From Hyphomicrobiales bacterium (GTDB lineage: Bacteria > Pseudomonadota > Alphaproteobacteria > Rhizobiales > Rhizobiaceae): a stretch of 64,000 nt of DNA. The notes beneath the pieces are model-generated. The model had not been told where the DNA came from. It made no database searches and worked only from the letters and a program-made list of their open reading frames with translations. Numbering within the stretch: the stretch's first letter is position 1; each line of letters starts with the position of its first letter. Of the stretch, positions 33,396 through 42,537 are shown in pieces. The stretch is from NCBI GenBank assembly GCA_900470285.1, contig UCAG01000001.1, positions 310,001-374,000 on the forward strand, in the 5' to 3' direction. The position numbers and the translations under genes were made by a program.

Positions 33396-34280
33396 TCAGC
33401 CCATGCGTTCAGAGGCGTACGACCCCGGGCTCGCCGGAAACACCACTGTCCGGTTACCATTGAGGAAGACGCGGTGATGGATATGCGCATGGATGGCGCG
33501 TGCCAGAACCTGCGCTTCAACATCACGACCAATGGAAACATAATCGGCAGCCGACTGCGCATGGGTAATACGGGCAACATCCTGCTCGATAATCGGACCT
33601 TCATCAAGATCAGCGGTCACATAATGCGCTGTCGCACCGATCAGCTTCACGCCACGCTCATAAGCCTGCTTGTAAGGATTGGCGCCTTTGAAAGACGGCA
33701 GGAAGGAGTGGTGAATATTGATGATTTTACCGGACATTTTCTTGCTCAGTTCATCAGACAGCACCTGCATATAACGCGCCAGAACCACCAGCTCCGTACC
33801 GGTCTGGTTGACGATATCCATCATCTTGGCTTCGGCTTCAATTTTATTCTCTTTCGTCACCGCAATGTGGTGGAAAGGAATATCGTGATTGACCACAACC
33901 TTCTGATAGTCAAAATGGTTGGAAATCACACCGACAATATCAATCGGCAGACCGCCGATTTTCCAGCGATAGAGCAGATCGTTGAGGCAATGGCCAAAGC
34001 GGGAAACCATCAGCAATGTTTTCACCGGCTTGCGGGTATCGTGGAAATCATAAGCCATGCCGAATTTGTCAGCAGTCTCCTGAAAACCACCGGCGATTTC
34101 TTCGAAACTCTTGCCCTGCTCGGTAATAAAGCTAACGCGCATGAAGAATTTATCAGCACCGAGATCATCGAACTGTGCGCTGTCAACGATGTTACACCCC
34201 ATACCCGCAAGATATCCGGAAATAGCGGCAACTATACCGAGGCGTGACTGGCAACTGACGGTCAACACATAATTCTGCAT
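33396..34280 (-). CDS. purU: Formyltetrahydrofolate deformylase PurU
   Basis: Hydrolyses 10-formyltetrahydrofolate to formate and tetrahydrofolate, balancing one-carbon pools; 294 residues. The N-terminal ACT domain (about 5-85, LTVSCQSRLGIVAAISGYLA) probably senses methionine or glycine. The formyltransferase-fold catalytic domain (about 90-290) has FGHCLNDLLYRWK, the catalytic triad region NIHHSFLPSFKGANPY (His near 196) and ATAHYVTADLDEGPIIEQ with its Asp. AGGGA precedes the ATG. It stands alone; the sequence after its stop is the palindromic repeat. Confidence 0.95.
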   Translation of the reverse strand: MQNYVLTVSCQSRLGIVAAISGYLAGMGCNIVDSAQFDDLGADKFFMRVSFITEQGKSFEEIAGGFQETADKFGMAYDFHDTRKPVKTLLMVSRFGHCLNDLLYRWKIGGLPIDIVGVISNHFDYQKVVVNHDIPFHHIAVTKENKIEAEAKMMDIVNQTGTELVVLARYMQVLSDELSKKMSGKIINIHHSFLPSFKGANPYKQAYERGVKLIGATAHYVTADLDEGPIIEQDVARITHAQSAADYVSIGRDVEAQVLARAIHAHIHHRVFLNGNRTVVFPASPGSYASERMG

Positions 34281-34431
34281 GGGAGTGTCCCTTAAGCTTC
34301 AACAGTTCAAATGAGTATGAACCGGAAAATTCCGGTTCCGTATGAAGCTCTTACACAGAATTTCGACGCTTAACAGTCCCGATTACGCTTTTGTTTGACG
34401 GATTCCTGCCATTTGCAAACAAATCTGCATG

Positions 34432-34476
34432 ACCCATAATCTCAGGTTACAGGTGATGATTTCCTGACTTATGGGT
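34432..34476 (-). terminator. Hairpin beyond the amino-sugar operon
   Basis: ACCCATAATCTCAGG pairs with CCTGACTTATGGGT, with one unpaired base, about 13 bases after the last gene of the operon. No long T run follows on the minus strand, so it is a moderate candidate for the operon's end. Confidence 0.5.
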
Positions 34477-34488
34477 GGCGTACAAAAC

Positions 34489-35217
34489 TCACAAATGCGG
34501 ATTGCGGGTCTTATATTTTTCAATCAACCGGTCGTTGATTTCCGTGGCACCCGGCATATTCGCACTGCGATAGACCGGAACTTCTCCGCCCTCTGCGGCC
34601 AGTTCGGCAGCAACCGCGGTAAAGATCGCGTGGAGAATGGTAGCACCAACAGCGGTGGAAACCGCGCCCGCTTTCATCTCGCTGTTCGGCAATTGCATCA
34701 TCGCATCACCGGCCGGAATTTCATTATCCAGCACCAGATCGGCCAGCTCAGACAGACATACACGGCCGTTAGCTGCACTGGCAGAATAGGAAACAGATGT
34801 CAGCGCGATAATTTTTGCACCGGCTTCACGGCCAAAGCGCGCGGCTTCAACCGGCGCGGCATTAACACCGGAATTGGAAACAACCAGCAGAATATCACCG
34901 GCACCAATATCATAGCGTTGCAGCAAAGGCTGAACCATGCCGCTGATACGCTCGAATTTGGTGCTGGAAGATGCGCCTTCATGCAGCATCGTGAAAGCCG
35001 AGAGAACCGGCACGGTAATCGCCAGACCACCGGCACGATAATGCACCTCTTCCGCCAGCATATGCGAATGGCCGGTGCCAAACACAAAGACACGCTTGTC
35101 ATTGCGTGCGGCCTCACCGATCATGGCAACAGCCTGCGCCATTGCCTCGGCCTGACTGTCTCGCAATTGTGTGAGATGAGCTGTCAGCTTATCGAAATAG
35201 TCGTTGATAATGCTCAT
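34489..35217 (-). CDS. SIS-domain sugar isomerase-like protein
   Basis: 242 residues with one SIS domain, as in phosphosugar isomerases and UPF0309-type proteins. The motifs VFVFGTGHSHMLAEEVHYRAGG (about 40-61, sugar-phosphate loop) and LLVVSNSGVNAAPVEAARFGREAG (about 108-131, the SxSG-like signature) are clear. It is the last gene of the gntR-SIS-nagA operon and overlaps nagA by four bases (ATGA), which fixes the start at 35217. It probably acts on a phosphorylated amino sugar, perhaps as an isomerase, epimerase or etherase-like protein. The substrate is not known. Confidence 0.8.
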   Translation of the reverse strand: MSIINDYFDKLTAHLTQLRDSQAEAMAQAVAMIGEAARNDKRVFVFGTGHSHMLAEEVHYRAGGLAITVPVLSAFTMLHEGASSSTKFERISGMVQPLLQRYDIGAGDILLVVSNSGVNAAPVEAARFGREAGAKIIALTSVSYSASAANGRVCLSELADLVLDNEIPAGDAMMQLPNSEMKAGAVSTAVGATILHAIFTAVAAELAAEGGEVPVYRSANMPGATEINDRLIEKYKTRNPHL

Positions 35218-36386
35218 ACCCGCTGATCCTGTCGCGCACCGGAAATCCATGTGGAACGAACATGACACTGGTCGTCCAGCCAGACCAGATCAGCACGTTT
35301 TTTCGGTGCCAGCACACCACGGTCTTTGAGCTGCAAAAACGCGGCCGGATAGGACGTCGCCATACGCAAGGCTTCCTCGCAGGAAAGGTCCAGCATCGCC
35401 ATACCATAGCGGATACCTGATGCCATATCGAGATCGGAACCGGCGAGTGTCACGCGGTCTTCCAGCACCAGTTTCGGACAGTAACCGCCTTCAATACGGT
35501 AGACTGTACGGCCATTGAGCTGAAATGTATCGCGGCCGGAACCGACCAGCGACATCGCATCGGTCACAAAAAACAGGCGTCCCTGCCCGCGCTTTGCCCG
35601 CAGAGCCACGCGCAGAGCCGCAGGCTCGACATGATGGCCGTCAGCAATAATGCCACCCCACACGGACGGATGATCCAGTGCCGCACCGACAAGATTTGGC
35701 GCACGATGGCCGAACTGGCTCATTGCATTGAACAGATGGGTTACGCCCTGCGCGCCCGCATCGAACCGCGCCATTGCGGCTTCATAAGAACTGTCGCTGT
35801 GGCCGATGCTGACAATCACACCGCCTTCGGTCAGCTCACGCACCTGATCGGGTGTGACCTGTTCCGCAGCCATAGTCACCAGCAAACAACCGATTTTCTG
35901 CGCCGCTGCAGTCATCGCCTGAATGTCAGCCGGTTGCACAGGGCGCATCAGCTCCGCCAGATGCGCACCTTTTTTCGCCGGCGCCAGATGCGGGCCTTCA
36001 AGATGCAGACCGGCAACCCCCTTGTCAGCCTTCACTGTCTCAACCGCCGCAGCCATTGCCTGTGCTGTCACATCACCGGTATCGGTGATCAAAGTTGGCA
36101 ACAGACTGGTTGTGCCATATGGGCGATGACCTGCCGCGATGGTGAACATGATTTCCGGTGTCGGCCCGTCATTGAGCATTGCCCCGCCACCGCCATTGAC
36201 CTGCGCATCAATAAAACCGGGGCTGAGAATACCGCCGTCCAGTTCAATAATCTGCAGATTTTCCGGCAATGCTTCGCCATCCTGAACCAGACGGACAATC
36301 TTGCCCTTCTCGATCAGAACGGCTGTCCGCTCATGAAAACGATGACCGTCAAAAACACGCGCACCACGCAGCAGCTGAAAACCCAT
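35214..36386 (-). CDS. nagA: N-acetylglucosamine-6-phosphate deacetylase NagA
   Basis: Amidohydrolase-fold enzyme, 390 residues, that removes acetate from GlcNAc-6-phosphate. GFIDAQVNGGGGAMLND (about 57-73) gives the first strand of the barrel. HLEGPHLAPAKKGAH (about 127) carries the metal Glu, GHSDSSY and VTHLFNAMSQFGHRAPNL carry the metal His residues, and FVTDAMSLVG holds the catalytic Asp. Family members more often read HLEGPF; the His here is a conservative curiosity. It is translated by a one-base overlap from the upstream glmS-like gene and overlaps the second SIS gene, so it forms the core of a GlcNAc catabolic operon. Confidence 0.95.
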   Translation of the reverse strand: MGFQLLRGARVFDGHRFHERTAVLIEKGKIVRLVQDGEALPENLQIIELDGGILSPGFIDAQVNGGGGAMLNDGPTPEIMFTIAAGHRPYGTTSLLPTLITDTGDVTAQAMAAAVETVKADKGVAGLHLEGPHLAPAKKGAHLAELMRPVQPADIQAMTAAAQKIGCLLVTMAAEQVTPDQVRELTEGGVIVSIGHSDSSYEAAMARFDAGAQGVTHLFNAMSQFGHRAPNLVGAALDHPSVWGGIIADGHHVEPAALRVALRAKRGQGRLFFVTDAMSLVGSGRDTFQLNGRTVYRIEGGYCPKLVLEDRVTLAGSDLDMASGIRYGMAMLDLSCEEALRMATSYPAAFLQLKDRGVLAPKKRADLVWLDDQCHVRSTWISGARQDQRV

Positions 36387-37417
36387 CAGACAGTCTCCGT
36401 TACCTTATTCAGATTAAGCGGTTTATCAGGATTGAAACCGCGGCGACGCGTTACCGCTTCGATCACACGATAATAGGCACCGAGCGATACCAGCGGATCA
36501 AGCAGAGCCGAACCCGTTGCCGGCGTTTTAATCTGGCTCCATGGCAGATCCAGCGGTGAAATGGTCAGAATATTACCACCAATGCTTTCCAGATGTTTCA
36601 GCGCCTGCAGATTATGCTGATAGGCCTGATCCTGCGAGACAAAGGCCACAATCGGGAAGCCTTTTTCCACCAGACGCATCGGGCCATGCATCAGTTCGGC
36701 CAGCGAGAAAGCTTCCGCATGAATAGCCGAAGTTTCCTTGGCTTTCAGCGCCGCTTCAAGCGCAATAGCCATTGAAGGCCCGCGGCCGCCGATAAACAAC
36801 GATTGTTTTTCAACCAGAATATTCTCAAGCGCATTGCCTGCATCAACCTGAACCGCACCCAGTGCTTCCGGCAGCTGGTCAAGCCCGCGCTGCATTGTGC
36901 TGTCTTTGCTCACTGCAGCAATTACGCCAGCAAGCGCAGCGGCAGAAGCTATGAAAGATTTGGTCGCAGCCACACTTTTTTCAGGACCTGCACCAATCCC
37001 CAGCATGATATCGGCCTCATTGCCGAGCGGGCTGTCGGTCACATTAACCACGGCAACAGTGACCGCACCGCCTTTTTTAGCCGCGCGCTGCATGGCAACG
37101 ATATCCGGACTGGCGCCGGACTGCGAAACAGTAAAATGCACAGCAGAACCAAGCTGCAATGGTGCATAATAAACAGAAGCCACTGACGGGCCGATTGCCG
37201 CCACCGGCAGACCCAGCTGAATCTCCGCAAGATATTTAAAGAATGTCGCGGCATGGTCAGAAGAACCGCGTGCACAGGTTGAAATCAGTGCAGGCTTACG
37301 GGAGGCAAAGACCGCCGCGATCTCTTCAAAAACCGGCTTCTGGTCTTTTAACATGCCGGCAACAACCGAAGCGGCCTGTTCGGTTTCCTGAAGCATGAGT
37401 GTTGGTGATACGGTCAT
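36386..37417 (-). CDS. GlmS-like SIS deaminase (NagB-II type)
   Basis: 343 residues with two SIS domains (about 30-160 and 200-330) but no N-terminal glutaminase domain. That is the layout of the glucosamine-6-phosphate deaminase NagB-II known from Shewanella and relatives. Motifs: STCARGSSDHAATFFKYLAE, SQSGASPDIV, GGRGPSMAIALEAALKAKE and EAFSLAELMHGPM. The C-terminus ends in KPLNLNKVTETV, the lysine-containing end typical of the isomerase domain of GlmS. Within this operon it would turn GlcN-6-phosphate into fructose-6-phosphate and ammonia, completing what NagA begins. It overlaps the gntR stop by ATGA. Confidence 0.88.
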   Translation of the reverse strand: MTVSPTLMLQETEQAASVVAGMLKDQKPVFEEIAAVFASRKPALISTCARGSSDHAATFFKYLAEIQLGLPVAAIGPSVASVYYAPLQLGSAVHFTVSQSGASPDIVAMQRAAKKGGAVTVAVVNVTDSPLGNEADIMLGIGAGPEKSVAATKSFIASAAALAGVIAAVSKDSTMQRGLDQLPEALGAVQVDAGNALENILVEKQSLFIGGRGPSMAIALEAALKAKETSAIHAEAFSLAELMHGPMRLVEKGFPIVAFVSQDQAYQHNLQALKHLESIGGNILTISPLDLPWSQIKTPATGSALLDPLVSLGAYYRVIEAVTRRRGFNPDKPLNLNKVTETV

Positions 37418-38229
37418 CGGACCTCTCCCGTTTTCAATTCTGCAATAAAGTCATAAGCATCGCCGCGATAAAGCGAGCGGGTATATTCAACAATCCGGTC
37501 TGTCTGCGTGCGGGATACGCGCTCCATCTGCAAAGCCGCAGCTTTGTCAGCCACACCAAGCAAACGCGCATTGACAGGATCAAGCACCACGGCGGTCAGA
37601 CGCTGCAAAGCGCGCACCGGCTTATAGCCATGTTGTTCGAGTGCCGCATAAAGCGACAGCGCACCGCTGAGCACAGCCTGTGCCAGTTCCGTTTCCTGTC
37701 CGGCAGCAGATAACGTAGCGGTACCCAACAGACGCTGCGGCACCACTGCACGTTCAATCGCCATCGGCATATCATCGGCAAGGCGCAGGCGCTCCACCCG
37801 CACCACCAGATCCTGCATGGAAATGCCAAGCTGGAATGCTTCCTCCGGTGACGGCTGCCCGATACCGCCGGATAGAATACGCACCCCCGGTACTTTACCA
37901 CGGGCGATCATATCCTGCGAGAATGAAGTAAGTTGCCAGAGCGGCTGGCTGATCTTTTTCGGACGTTCGCAAATATAGGTGCCGCTGCCATGACGGCGTT
38001 CGACCAGACGATTTTCAAGCAGTGCCTGATAAGCCGAGCGGATGGTGACCCGCGCCAGACCAAGCGCCTGCGCCAGCTCACGCTCGGGCGGCAAACTACT
38101 GCCAGCGGCCAGACTGCCATCCTCAATCAAATTGGTCAGCACCACGGAAACCTGCTTATAAAGCGGTCCGCCGGTCGTTTGCGCCGCTAATCCGCGCTGA
38201 AGAAGAGGAAGTAATCTGGTATTATCCAT
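37414..38229 (-). CDS. GntR/HutC-family regulator of amino-sugar operon
   Basis: 271 residues: a GntR winged helix (about 10-75, LYKQVSVVLTNLIEDGSLAAGSSLPPERELAQALGLARVTIRSAYQAL) and a UTRA effector domain (about 90-265) of the HutC/NagR subfamily, which senses phosphorylated sugars. It is the first gene of the operon that continues with the NagB-II-like deaminase, nagA and the second SIS gene, so it is likely a local repressor relieved by GlcNAc-6-P or GlcN-6-P. The ATG at 38229 was chosen because the frame upstream offers only a TTG and the operator-like repeats occupy that stretch. Confidence 0.85.
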   Translation of the reverse strand: MDNTRLLPLLQRGLAAQTTGGPLYKQVSVVLTNLIEDGSLAAGSSLPPERELAQALGLARVTIRSAYQALLENRLVERRHGSGTYICERPKKISQPLWQLTSFSQDMIARGKVPGVRILSGGIGQPSPEEAFQLGISMQDLVVRVERLRLADDMPMAIERAVVPQRLLGTATLSAAGQETELAQAVLSGALSLYAALEQHGYKPVRALQRLTAVVLDPVNARLLGVADKAAALQMERVSRTQTDRIVEYTRSLYRGDAYDFIAELKTGEVR

Positions 38230-38257
38230 ACGCCGACTATAATACCTTTTTAATACC
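38218..38257 (-). promoter_or_regulatory. GntR operator candidate with three GGTATTA motifs
   Basis: TAATACC occurs at 38240-38246 and again at 38251-38257, exactly 11 bases (one helical turn) apart. The reverse, GGTATTA, is at 38218-38224, inside the first codons of the regulator gene. HutC-type regulators bind sites built on GGTAT/ATACC halves. This would be an autoregulatory operator overlapping the operon promoter. Confidence 0.6.
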
Positions 38258-38291
38258 AATGACAAATGGAATTATCTGCCGATCCAAAATT

Positions 38292-38326
38292 AAAAGGGCA
38301 GTTTCTGTTGAGAAAGCTGCCCTTTT
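38292..38326 (-). terminator. Terminator of the RND efflux operon
   Basis: AAAAGGGCAG pairs with CTGCCCTTTT, extended inward by TTTCT/AGAAA, and is followed on the minus strand by an A/T-rich run. It lies 11 bases after the permease stop codon. Confidence 0.85.
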
Positions 38327-38336
38327 AGCATTTGAG

Positions 38337-41300
38337 CTATTGTACTGGCACCGGCTCGGCCGGCGGCACCTCAGAACTATCTTCCGGCTCCGGATGCTCA
38401 GGCTCTTTCACACGGAACCAGGCCACATAAAGCGCAGGCAGGAACAGCAGTGTAATGACCGTTCCGGCAATAATCCCGCCCATCATGGCATAGGCCATCG
38501 GCCCCCAGAACACTTCGCGGGAAATCGGGATCAGCGCCAGACTGGCCGCCGCTGCGGTCAGCGCAATCGGACGCATACGATGCTGGGAAGCCTGATAAAC
38601 AGAATCCCACGGATGCATCCCCTCTTTGATATGATCCTCCACCTGTACGATCAGGATCACCGAATTGCGGATCAGAATACCGATCAGCGCCAGCACACCG
38701 AGAATGGCCACGAAACCCAGCGGCTTGCCGCTTGGCAGCAAGGCCGCCACCACGCCGATCAGGCCAAGCGGAGCAACCGCCACCACCAGAAACAGCCGCT
38801 GAAAGCTCTGCAACTGGAGCATCAGAATAGTCGCCATCACAAACAGCATCAGCGGCACAACGGCAGCAATCGGCCCCTGACTTTTGGCGCTTTCCTCCAC
38901 AGTACCGGCAATATGCACGGAATAACCAAGCGGCAGTTTTTGCGCAAATGCATCAACCTGCCCCTTCATCTGCTCCACCACCGTATCCGGCATGGTCTTG
39001 TCAAGAATCCCCGCAGAGACCGTAATCGTCGGCAGACGGTCACGGCGCCAGACAACCGGCTGTTCAATTTCGTAACGGAAATTGGCAATCGAGGCGAGCG
39101 GAATGGAATCCCCGTTGCCGGTACCGATCTGCAGATTGCGCAGAGTTTCAATCCGGTCACGCTCCTGCGCCTGTGCCCGCACAACCACATTAATCAGATA
39201 GGTAGCATCGCGTACCTGTGTGATCGCCAATCCACCAACCACACTGTTCAGCGTCATCGAAATATCTTTGGAAGAAACACCGAGTTTACGCGCTTTATCC
39301 TGCAACACATCAACCCGCACCACGCGTGCCGGTTCGTTCCAGTCATAGGCCACAACACCCAGCCGCTGATCCTGCGCCATGATTGTGGAAACCTGATGTG
39401 CATAGCCGCGAACAGCCTGAATATCCGGCCCGCTGACGCGATATTGTACCGGACGACCAACCGGAGGCCCCAGTTCAAGGAATTTCACATAAGCATCAGT
39501 GCCTATATAATCCTTACGCAGCACCGCATCGAATTTCTGCTTCAGCCGGTCGCGCGCCTCCACATCCTTGGCGACAATAATCATCTGGCCGAAATACGGA
39601 TTAACCGGCTGCACATCGAAAGTCAGCACGAAACGCACCGCACCCTGCCCGATATAGCTGCTCCAGTGGTCGATATCCTCATTGCCTTTGAGCATCGTCT
39701 CTTCAAAACGCAGCATCTGCGCTTGCGTCTCAGTAATTGAACTATTCTCCGGCAATTTCCAGTCAATCACCAGCTCCGGACGATCCGAAGACGGGAAGAA
39801 CTGCCGTTCAATCAGCGTCATACCACCGAGAGAAATCAGAAACAGAACGACAGTGGCAAAGATTGTCGTCCAGCGATGGCGCATACACCACAACAAGGCC
39901 GCCGCAAAAGCCTTGCCGACGCGACGCGGCTTTTCCTCATGCTTCTTCATAGTTTTGGGCAGCAATGTCACACCAAGCAGCGGCGCAAACAAAACCGCCA
40001 CTACCCATGACACGACCAGCGAAACGGCAATCACCACGAACAAAGTATAAGTATATTCACCCGCCTGACTGGTGTTCAGACCGATCGGGATAAATCCGGC
40101 AATCGTTACCAGCGTACCGGTCAGCATCGGAAAGGCGGTGTGAGAATAGACATAAGTCGCCGCTTTATTGATCGGATCCCCCGCCTCAAGGCGGGCAACC
40201 ATCATCTCCACGGCAATCATCGCATCATCCACCAGCAGACCAAGGGCAATAATCAATGCGCCCAGTGACACACGCTGCAGGGAAATATCCATATATTGCA
40301 TGGTGAGGAACGTGATCGCCAGCACCAGCGGAATGGACAGCGACACCACAAAACCGGCACGCACACCAAGACTGATAAAACTCACAGCCAGAACAATGAC
40401 CACCGCCTCGAACAAGGCTTTGGTGAAACCGGAAACAGCTTCGTCCACCACATCAGGCTGATCCGCCACCTGATGTACGCTGATACCAACCGGCAACTCC
40501 CCTTCAACACGGTTCATCAGTTCACTGAGCGCTTTGCCGAAATCCAGCAAATTCTCATTCGGCTTCATGCCAATCGCCAGCCCGATTGCCGGTTCACCAT
40601 TCACACGAAACAGGCTTTCCGGCGGATTGGTATAGCCGCGTTTGATTTCCGCCACATCGCTGAGGCGGAAGAAACGGTTATTGACCCGCAGATTGACGGC
40701 TTTCAGGCTTTCTTCCGAGGTAAACTGCCCGCTCACCCGCACAGAGACCCGCTCCGGCCCTGCATTAATCACACCGGACGGGGTAATCGCATTCTGATCC
40801 TGAAGGCTTTTTAAAATCGCCTGCTGATCCAGCCCCAGCGCCGCAATCTGACGGGATGAAAATTCGAGATAGATCACCTCATCCTGCGCGCCGATCAGAT
40901 CAACTTTACCGGCGCTCGGCAATTGCAGAACCTGTGTACGCACAGTTTCCACATAATCGCGCAATTGCCGGTGGCTGAGACCATCGGCAGTAAAAGCATA
41001 AATATTACCGAACACATCGCCGAAACGGTCATTATAAAAAGGCCCGTAGACGCCTTCGGGAAAGTTCCCTTTAATATCATTGATCATATTGCGGGTCTGA
41101 AGCCAGATTTTCTCCACATCCCGCGCTTTTGTCGTCGCTTTCAAATTGACAAAAATCACCGCCTTACCCGGTGTTGTCACCGATTTGGTAAAATCGAGAC
41201 TGTCAAGTTCCTGCAGCTTTTTCTCAATCCGGTCAGTCACCTGATTGATTGTTTCATCCACCGACGCACCGGGCCAGTTGGCCTGTATCAGCATGGTTTT

Positions 41301-41435
41301 AATGGTGAATTGCGGATCTTCCTCGCGCCCGAGATTGATATAGGCGGCAATTCCGGCAATCAGAAACACCAGCATGAAATACCAGACCAGCGAGCGGTGA
41401 TTAAGTGCCCAGTCAGAGAGATTAAATTTCTTCAT
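38337..41435 (-). CDS. RND multidrug efflux permease
   Basis: Inner-membrane proton antiporter of the AcrB/HAE-1 superfamily, 1032 residues with 12 membrane helices: one at about 15-33, then two sets of five to six at about 330-480 and 850-1010, separated by two large periplasmic loops. The helix-4 block SLGALIIALGLLVDDAMIAVEMM holds the essential Asp pair. The N-terminus NLSDWALNHRSLVWYFM is like the VexF/YerP-type branch paired with two adaptors rather than classical AcrB. The acidic tail is EPEHPEPEDSSEV. It works with the two adaptor proteins encoded upstream; no outer-membrane channel gene is present. Translation starts in a TAATG overlap, with AGGGAGAG ahead. Confidence 0.93.
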   Translation of the reverse strand: MKKFNLSDWALNHRSLVWYFMLVFLIAGIAAYINLGREEDPQFTIKTMLIQANWPGASVDETINQVTDRIEKKLQELDSLDFTKSVTTPGKAVIFVNLKATTKARDVEKIWLQTRNMINDIKGNFPEGVYGPFYNDRFGDVFGNIYAFTADGLSHRQLRDYVETVRTQVLQLPSAGKVDLIGAQDEVIYLEFSSRQIAALGLDQQAILKSLQDQNAITPSGVINAGPERVSVRVSGQFTSEESLKAVNLRVNNRFFRLSDVAEIKRGYTNPPESLFRVNGEPAIGLAIGMKPNENLLDFGKALSELMNRVEGELPVGISVHQVADQPDVVDEAVSGFTKALFEAVVIVLAVSFISLGVRAGFVVSLSIPLVLAITFLTMQYMDISLQRVSLGALIIALGLLVDDAMIAVEMMVARLEAGDPINKAATYVYSHTAFPMLTGTLVTIAGFIPIGLNTSQAGEYTYTLFVVIAVSLVVSWVVAVLFAPLLGVTLLPKTMKKHEEKPRRVGKAFAAALLWCMRHRWTTIFATVVLFLISLGGMTLIERQFFPSSDRPELVIDWKLPENSSITETQAQMLRFEETMLKGNEDIDHWSSYIGQGAVRFVLTFDVQPVNPYFGQMIIVAKDVEARDRLKQKFDAVLRKDYIGTDAYVKFLELGPPVGRPVQYRVSGPDIQAVRGYAHQVSTIMAQDQRLGVVAYDWNEPARVVRVDVLQDKARKLGVSSKDISMTLNSVVGGLAITQVRDATYLINVVVRAQAQERDRIETLRNLQIGTGNGDSIPLASIANFRYEIEQPVVWRRDRLPTITVSAGILDKTMPDTVVEQMKGQVDAFAQKLPLGYSVHIAGTVEESAKSQGPIAAVVPLMLFVMATILMLQLQSFQRLFLVVAVAPLGLIGVVAALLPSGKPLGFVAILGVLALIGILIRNSVILIVQVEDHIKEGMHPWDSVYQASQHRMRPIALTAAAASLALIPISREVFWGPMAYAMMGGIIAGTVITLLFLPALYVAWFRVKEPEHPEPEDSSEVPPAEPVPVQ

Positions 41436-42520
41436 TATTGCTCTCCCTGCGGCAGCTTAACCTTCTGGCCGTCCTGCAAACTGTTCACGCCTGCGCTGAC
41501 AATACGCTGACCGGCCTCCACACCCTTGGCAATAAAATGCGTATCTGTGCGGCTGATAACCTCCACCGGCTGACGGCGAACAGTCTGGCTTTGCGGATCA
41601 GCAACCCAGACATAGGTCTTGCCTTCCTGTTCCAGCAAAGCGGACACCGGCAAGGCAATCTGCTCCTGATGGTTACCATTGCTGCGCAGTGCAGTAATGG
41701 TTGTACCCAGACGGAAAGCTTCCGGGGCATCATCAAGTGTGATTTTTACACGACGTAAGCGCGTGGCATTATCCGCCTGCGGTGCAATTTCCCGTACATG
41801 GCCTTCTGCCTGCACAGTCGGATCGGCTTGCAGAAAGATCATAAATCTGTCGCCGTCTTTGACCGTCTCTGCAATATAATCCGGCACATCAACCACGGCT
41901 TCGCGCACATCCGGCCGCGCCACAGTCAGCACACTCTGTCCGGCAGCTACAACCTGCCCGACTTCGGCATTCACCGCAGAAACAACACCATCGAAATCAG
42001 GATCCAGTTGCGCAAAACCACGCTCGTCTTCTGCTTTTCTCAAGGCCGCACGGGCTTTTTCCAGACCGGCAGCTGCAGTGTCGCGTCCCTGTTTGGCACT
42101 GTCATAAACCGCCTGCGGAATGCTGCGCATAGCCAACAAACGCGCCTGTCTGTCCTCTGTGGCCTGTGCATTCACATATTGTGCCTCGGCACTGGCCATA
42201 TCGGCCTTGGCTGCTTGCAAATTCAGATCAAGCTGCGCGGGATCAATCATCGCCACAACCTGATCTTTTTTGACAAAATCACCTATATCAACATCACGCT
42301 GGATCAGCCGTCCCAAAACGCGGAAGGCAAGATCCGTGCTGAATTGCGGCTCCACAGTTCCGGCGAAACCGCTTTGCTGCGAGGTTTCCGCTTTGGCAAT
42401 AACAAACAGTACCGGCCGGACAACCGGCTCCTTAGCCTCATCGGTCTGTTCACCACAGGCTGCCAGCATCAGCACAACCGATCCTGCCGCAGCTGCTTTT
42501 AAAATTCTGCGCTTCATCAT
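41435..42520 (-). CDS. RND efflux adaptor lipoprotein
   Basis: Membrane-fusion protein of 361 residues. A lipobox, VLMLAACGE (Cys near residue 22), shows it is lipid-anchored in the inner membrane facing the periplasm. Lipoyl half-motifs lie near 60-95 (GRLIQRDVDIGDFVKKDQVVAMID) and 175-200 (DFDGVVSAVNAEVGQVVAAGQ) around an alpha-hairpin; the beta-barrel and membrane-proximal domains follow. The ATG at 42520 was chosen because GGCGGGATTG gives it a Shine-Dalgarno and the lipoprotein signal begins there; earlier starts overlap the preceding stop. It is the second of two adaptor genes. Confidence 0.88.
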   Translation of the reverse strand: MMKRRILKAAAAGSVVLMLAACGEQTDEAKEPVVRPVLFVIAKAETSQQSGFAGTVEPQFSTDLAFRVLGRLIQRDVDIGDFVKKDQVVAMIDPAQLDLNLQAAKADMASAEAQYVNAQATEDRQARLLAMRSIPQAVYDSAKQGRDTAAAGLEKARAALRKAEDERGFAQLDPDFDGVVSAVNAEVGQVVAAGQSVLTVARPDVREAVVDVPDYIAETVKDGDRFMIFLQADPTVQAEGHVREIAPQADNATRLRRVKITLDDAPEAFRLGTTITALRSNGNHQEQIALPVSALLEQEGKTYVWVADPQSQTVRRQPVEVISRTDTHFIAKGVEAGQRIVSAGVNSLQDGQKVKLPQGEQ

Positions 42521-42537
42521 CAATCCCGCCGCCCGCA

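Noticed and set aside
38259-39740. Long plus-strand frame of 493 codons opposite the RND permease
   Set aside because: It is rich in His, Gln, Arg and Asn as antisense frames are, lacks any domain, and lies wholly on the opposite strand of a clear permease gene.
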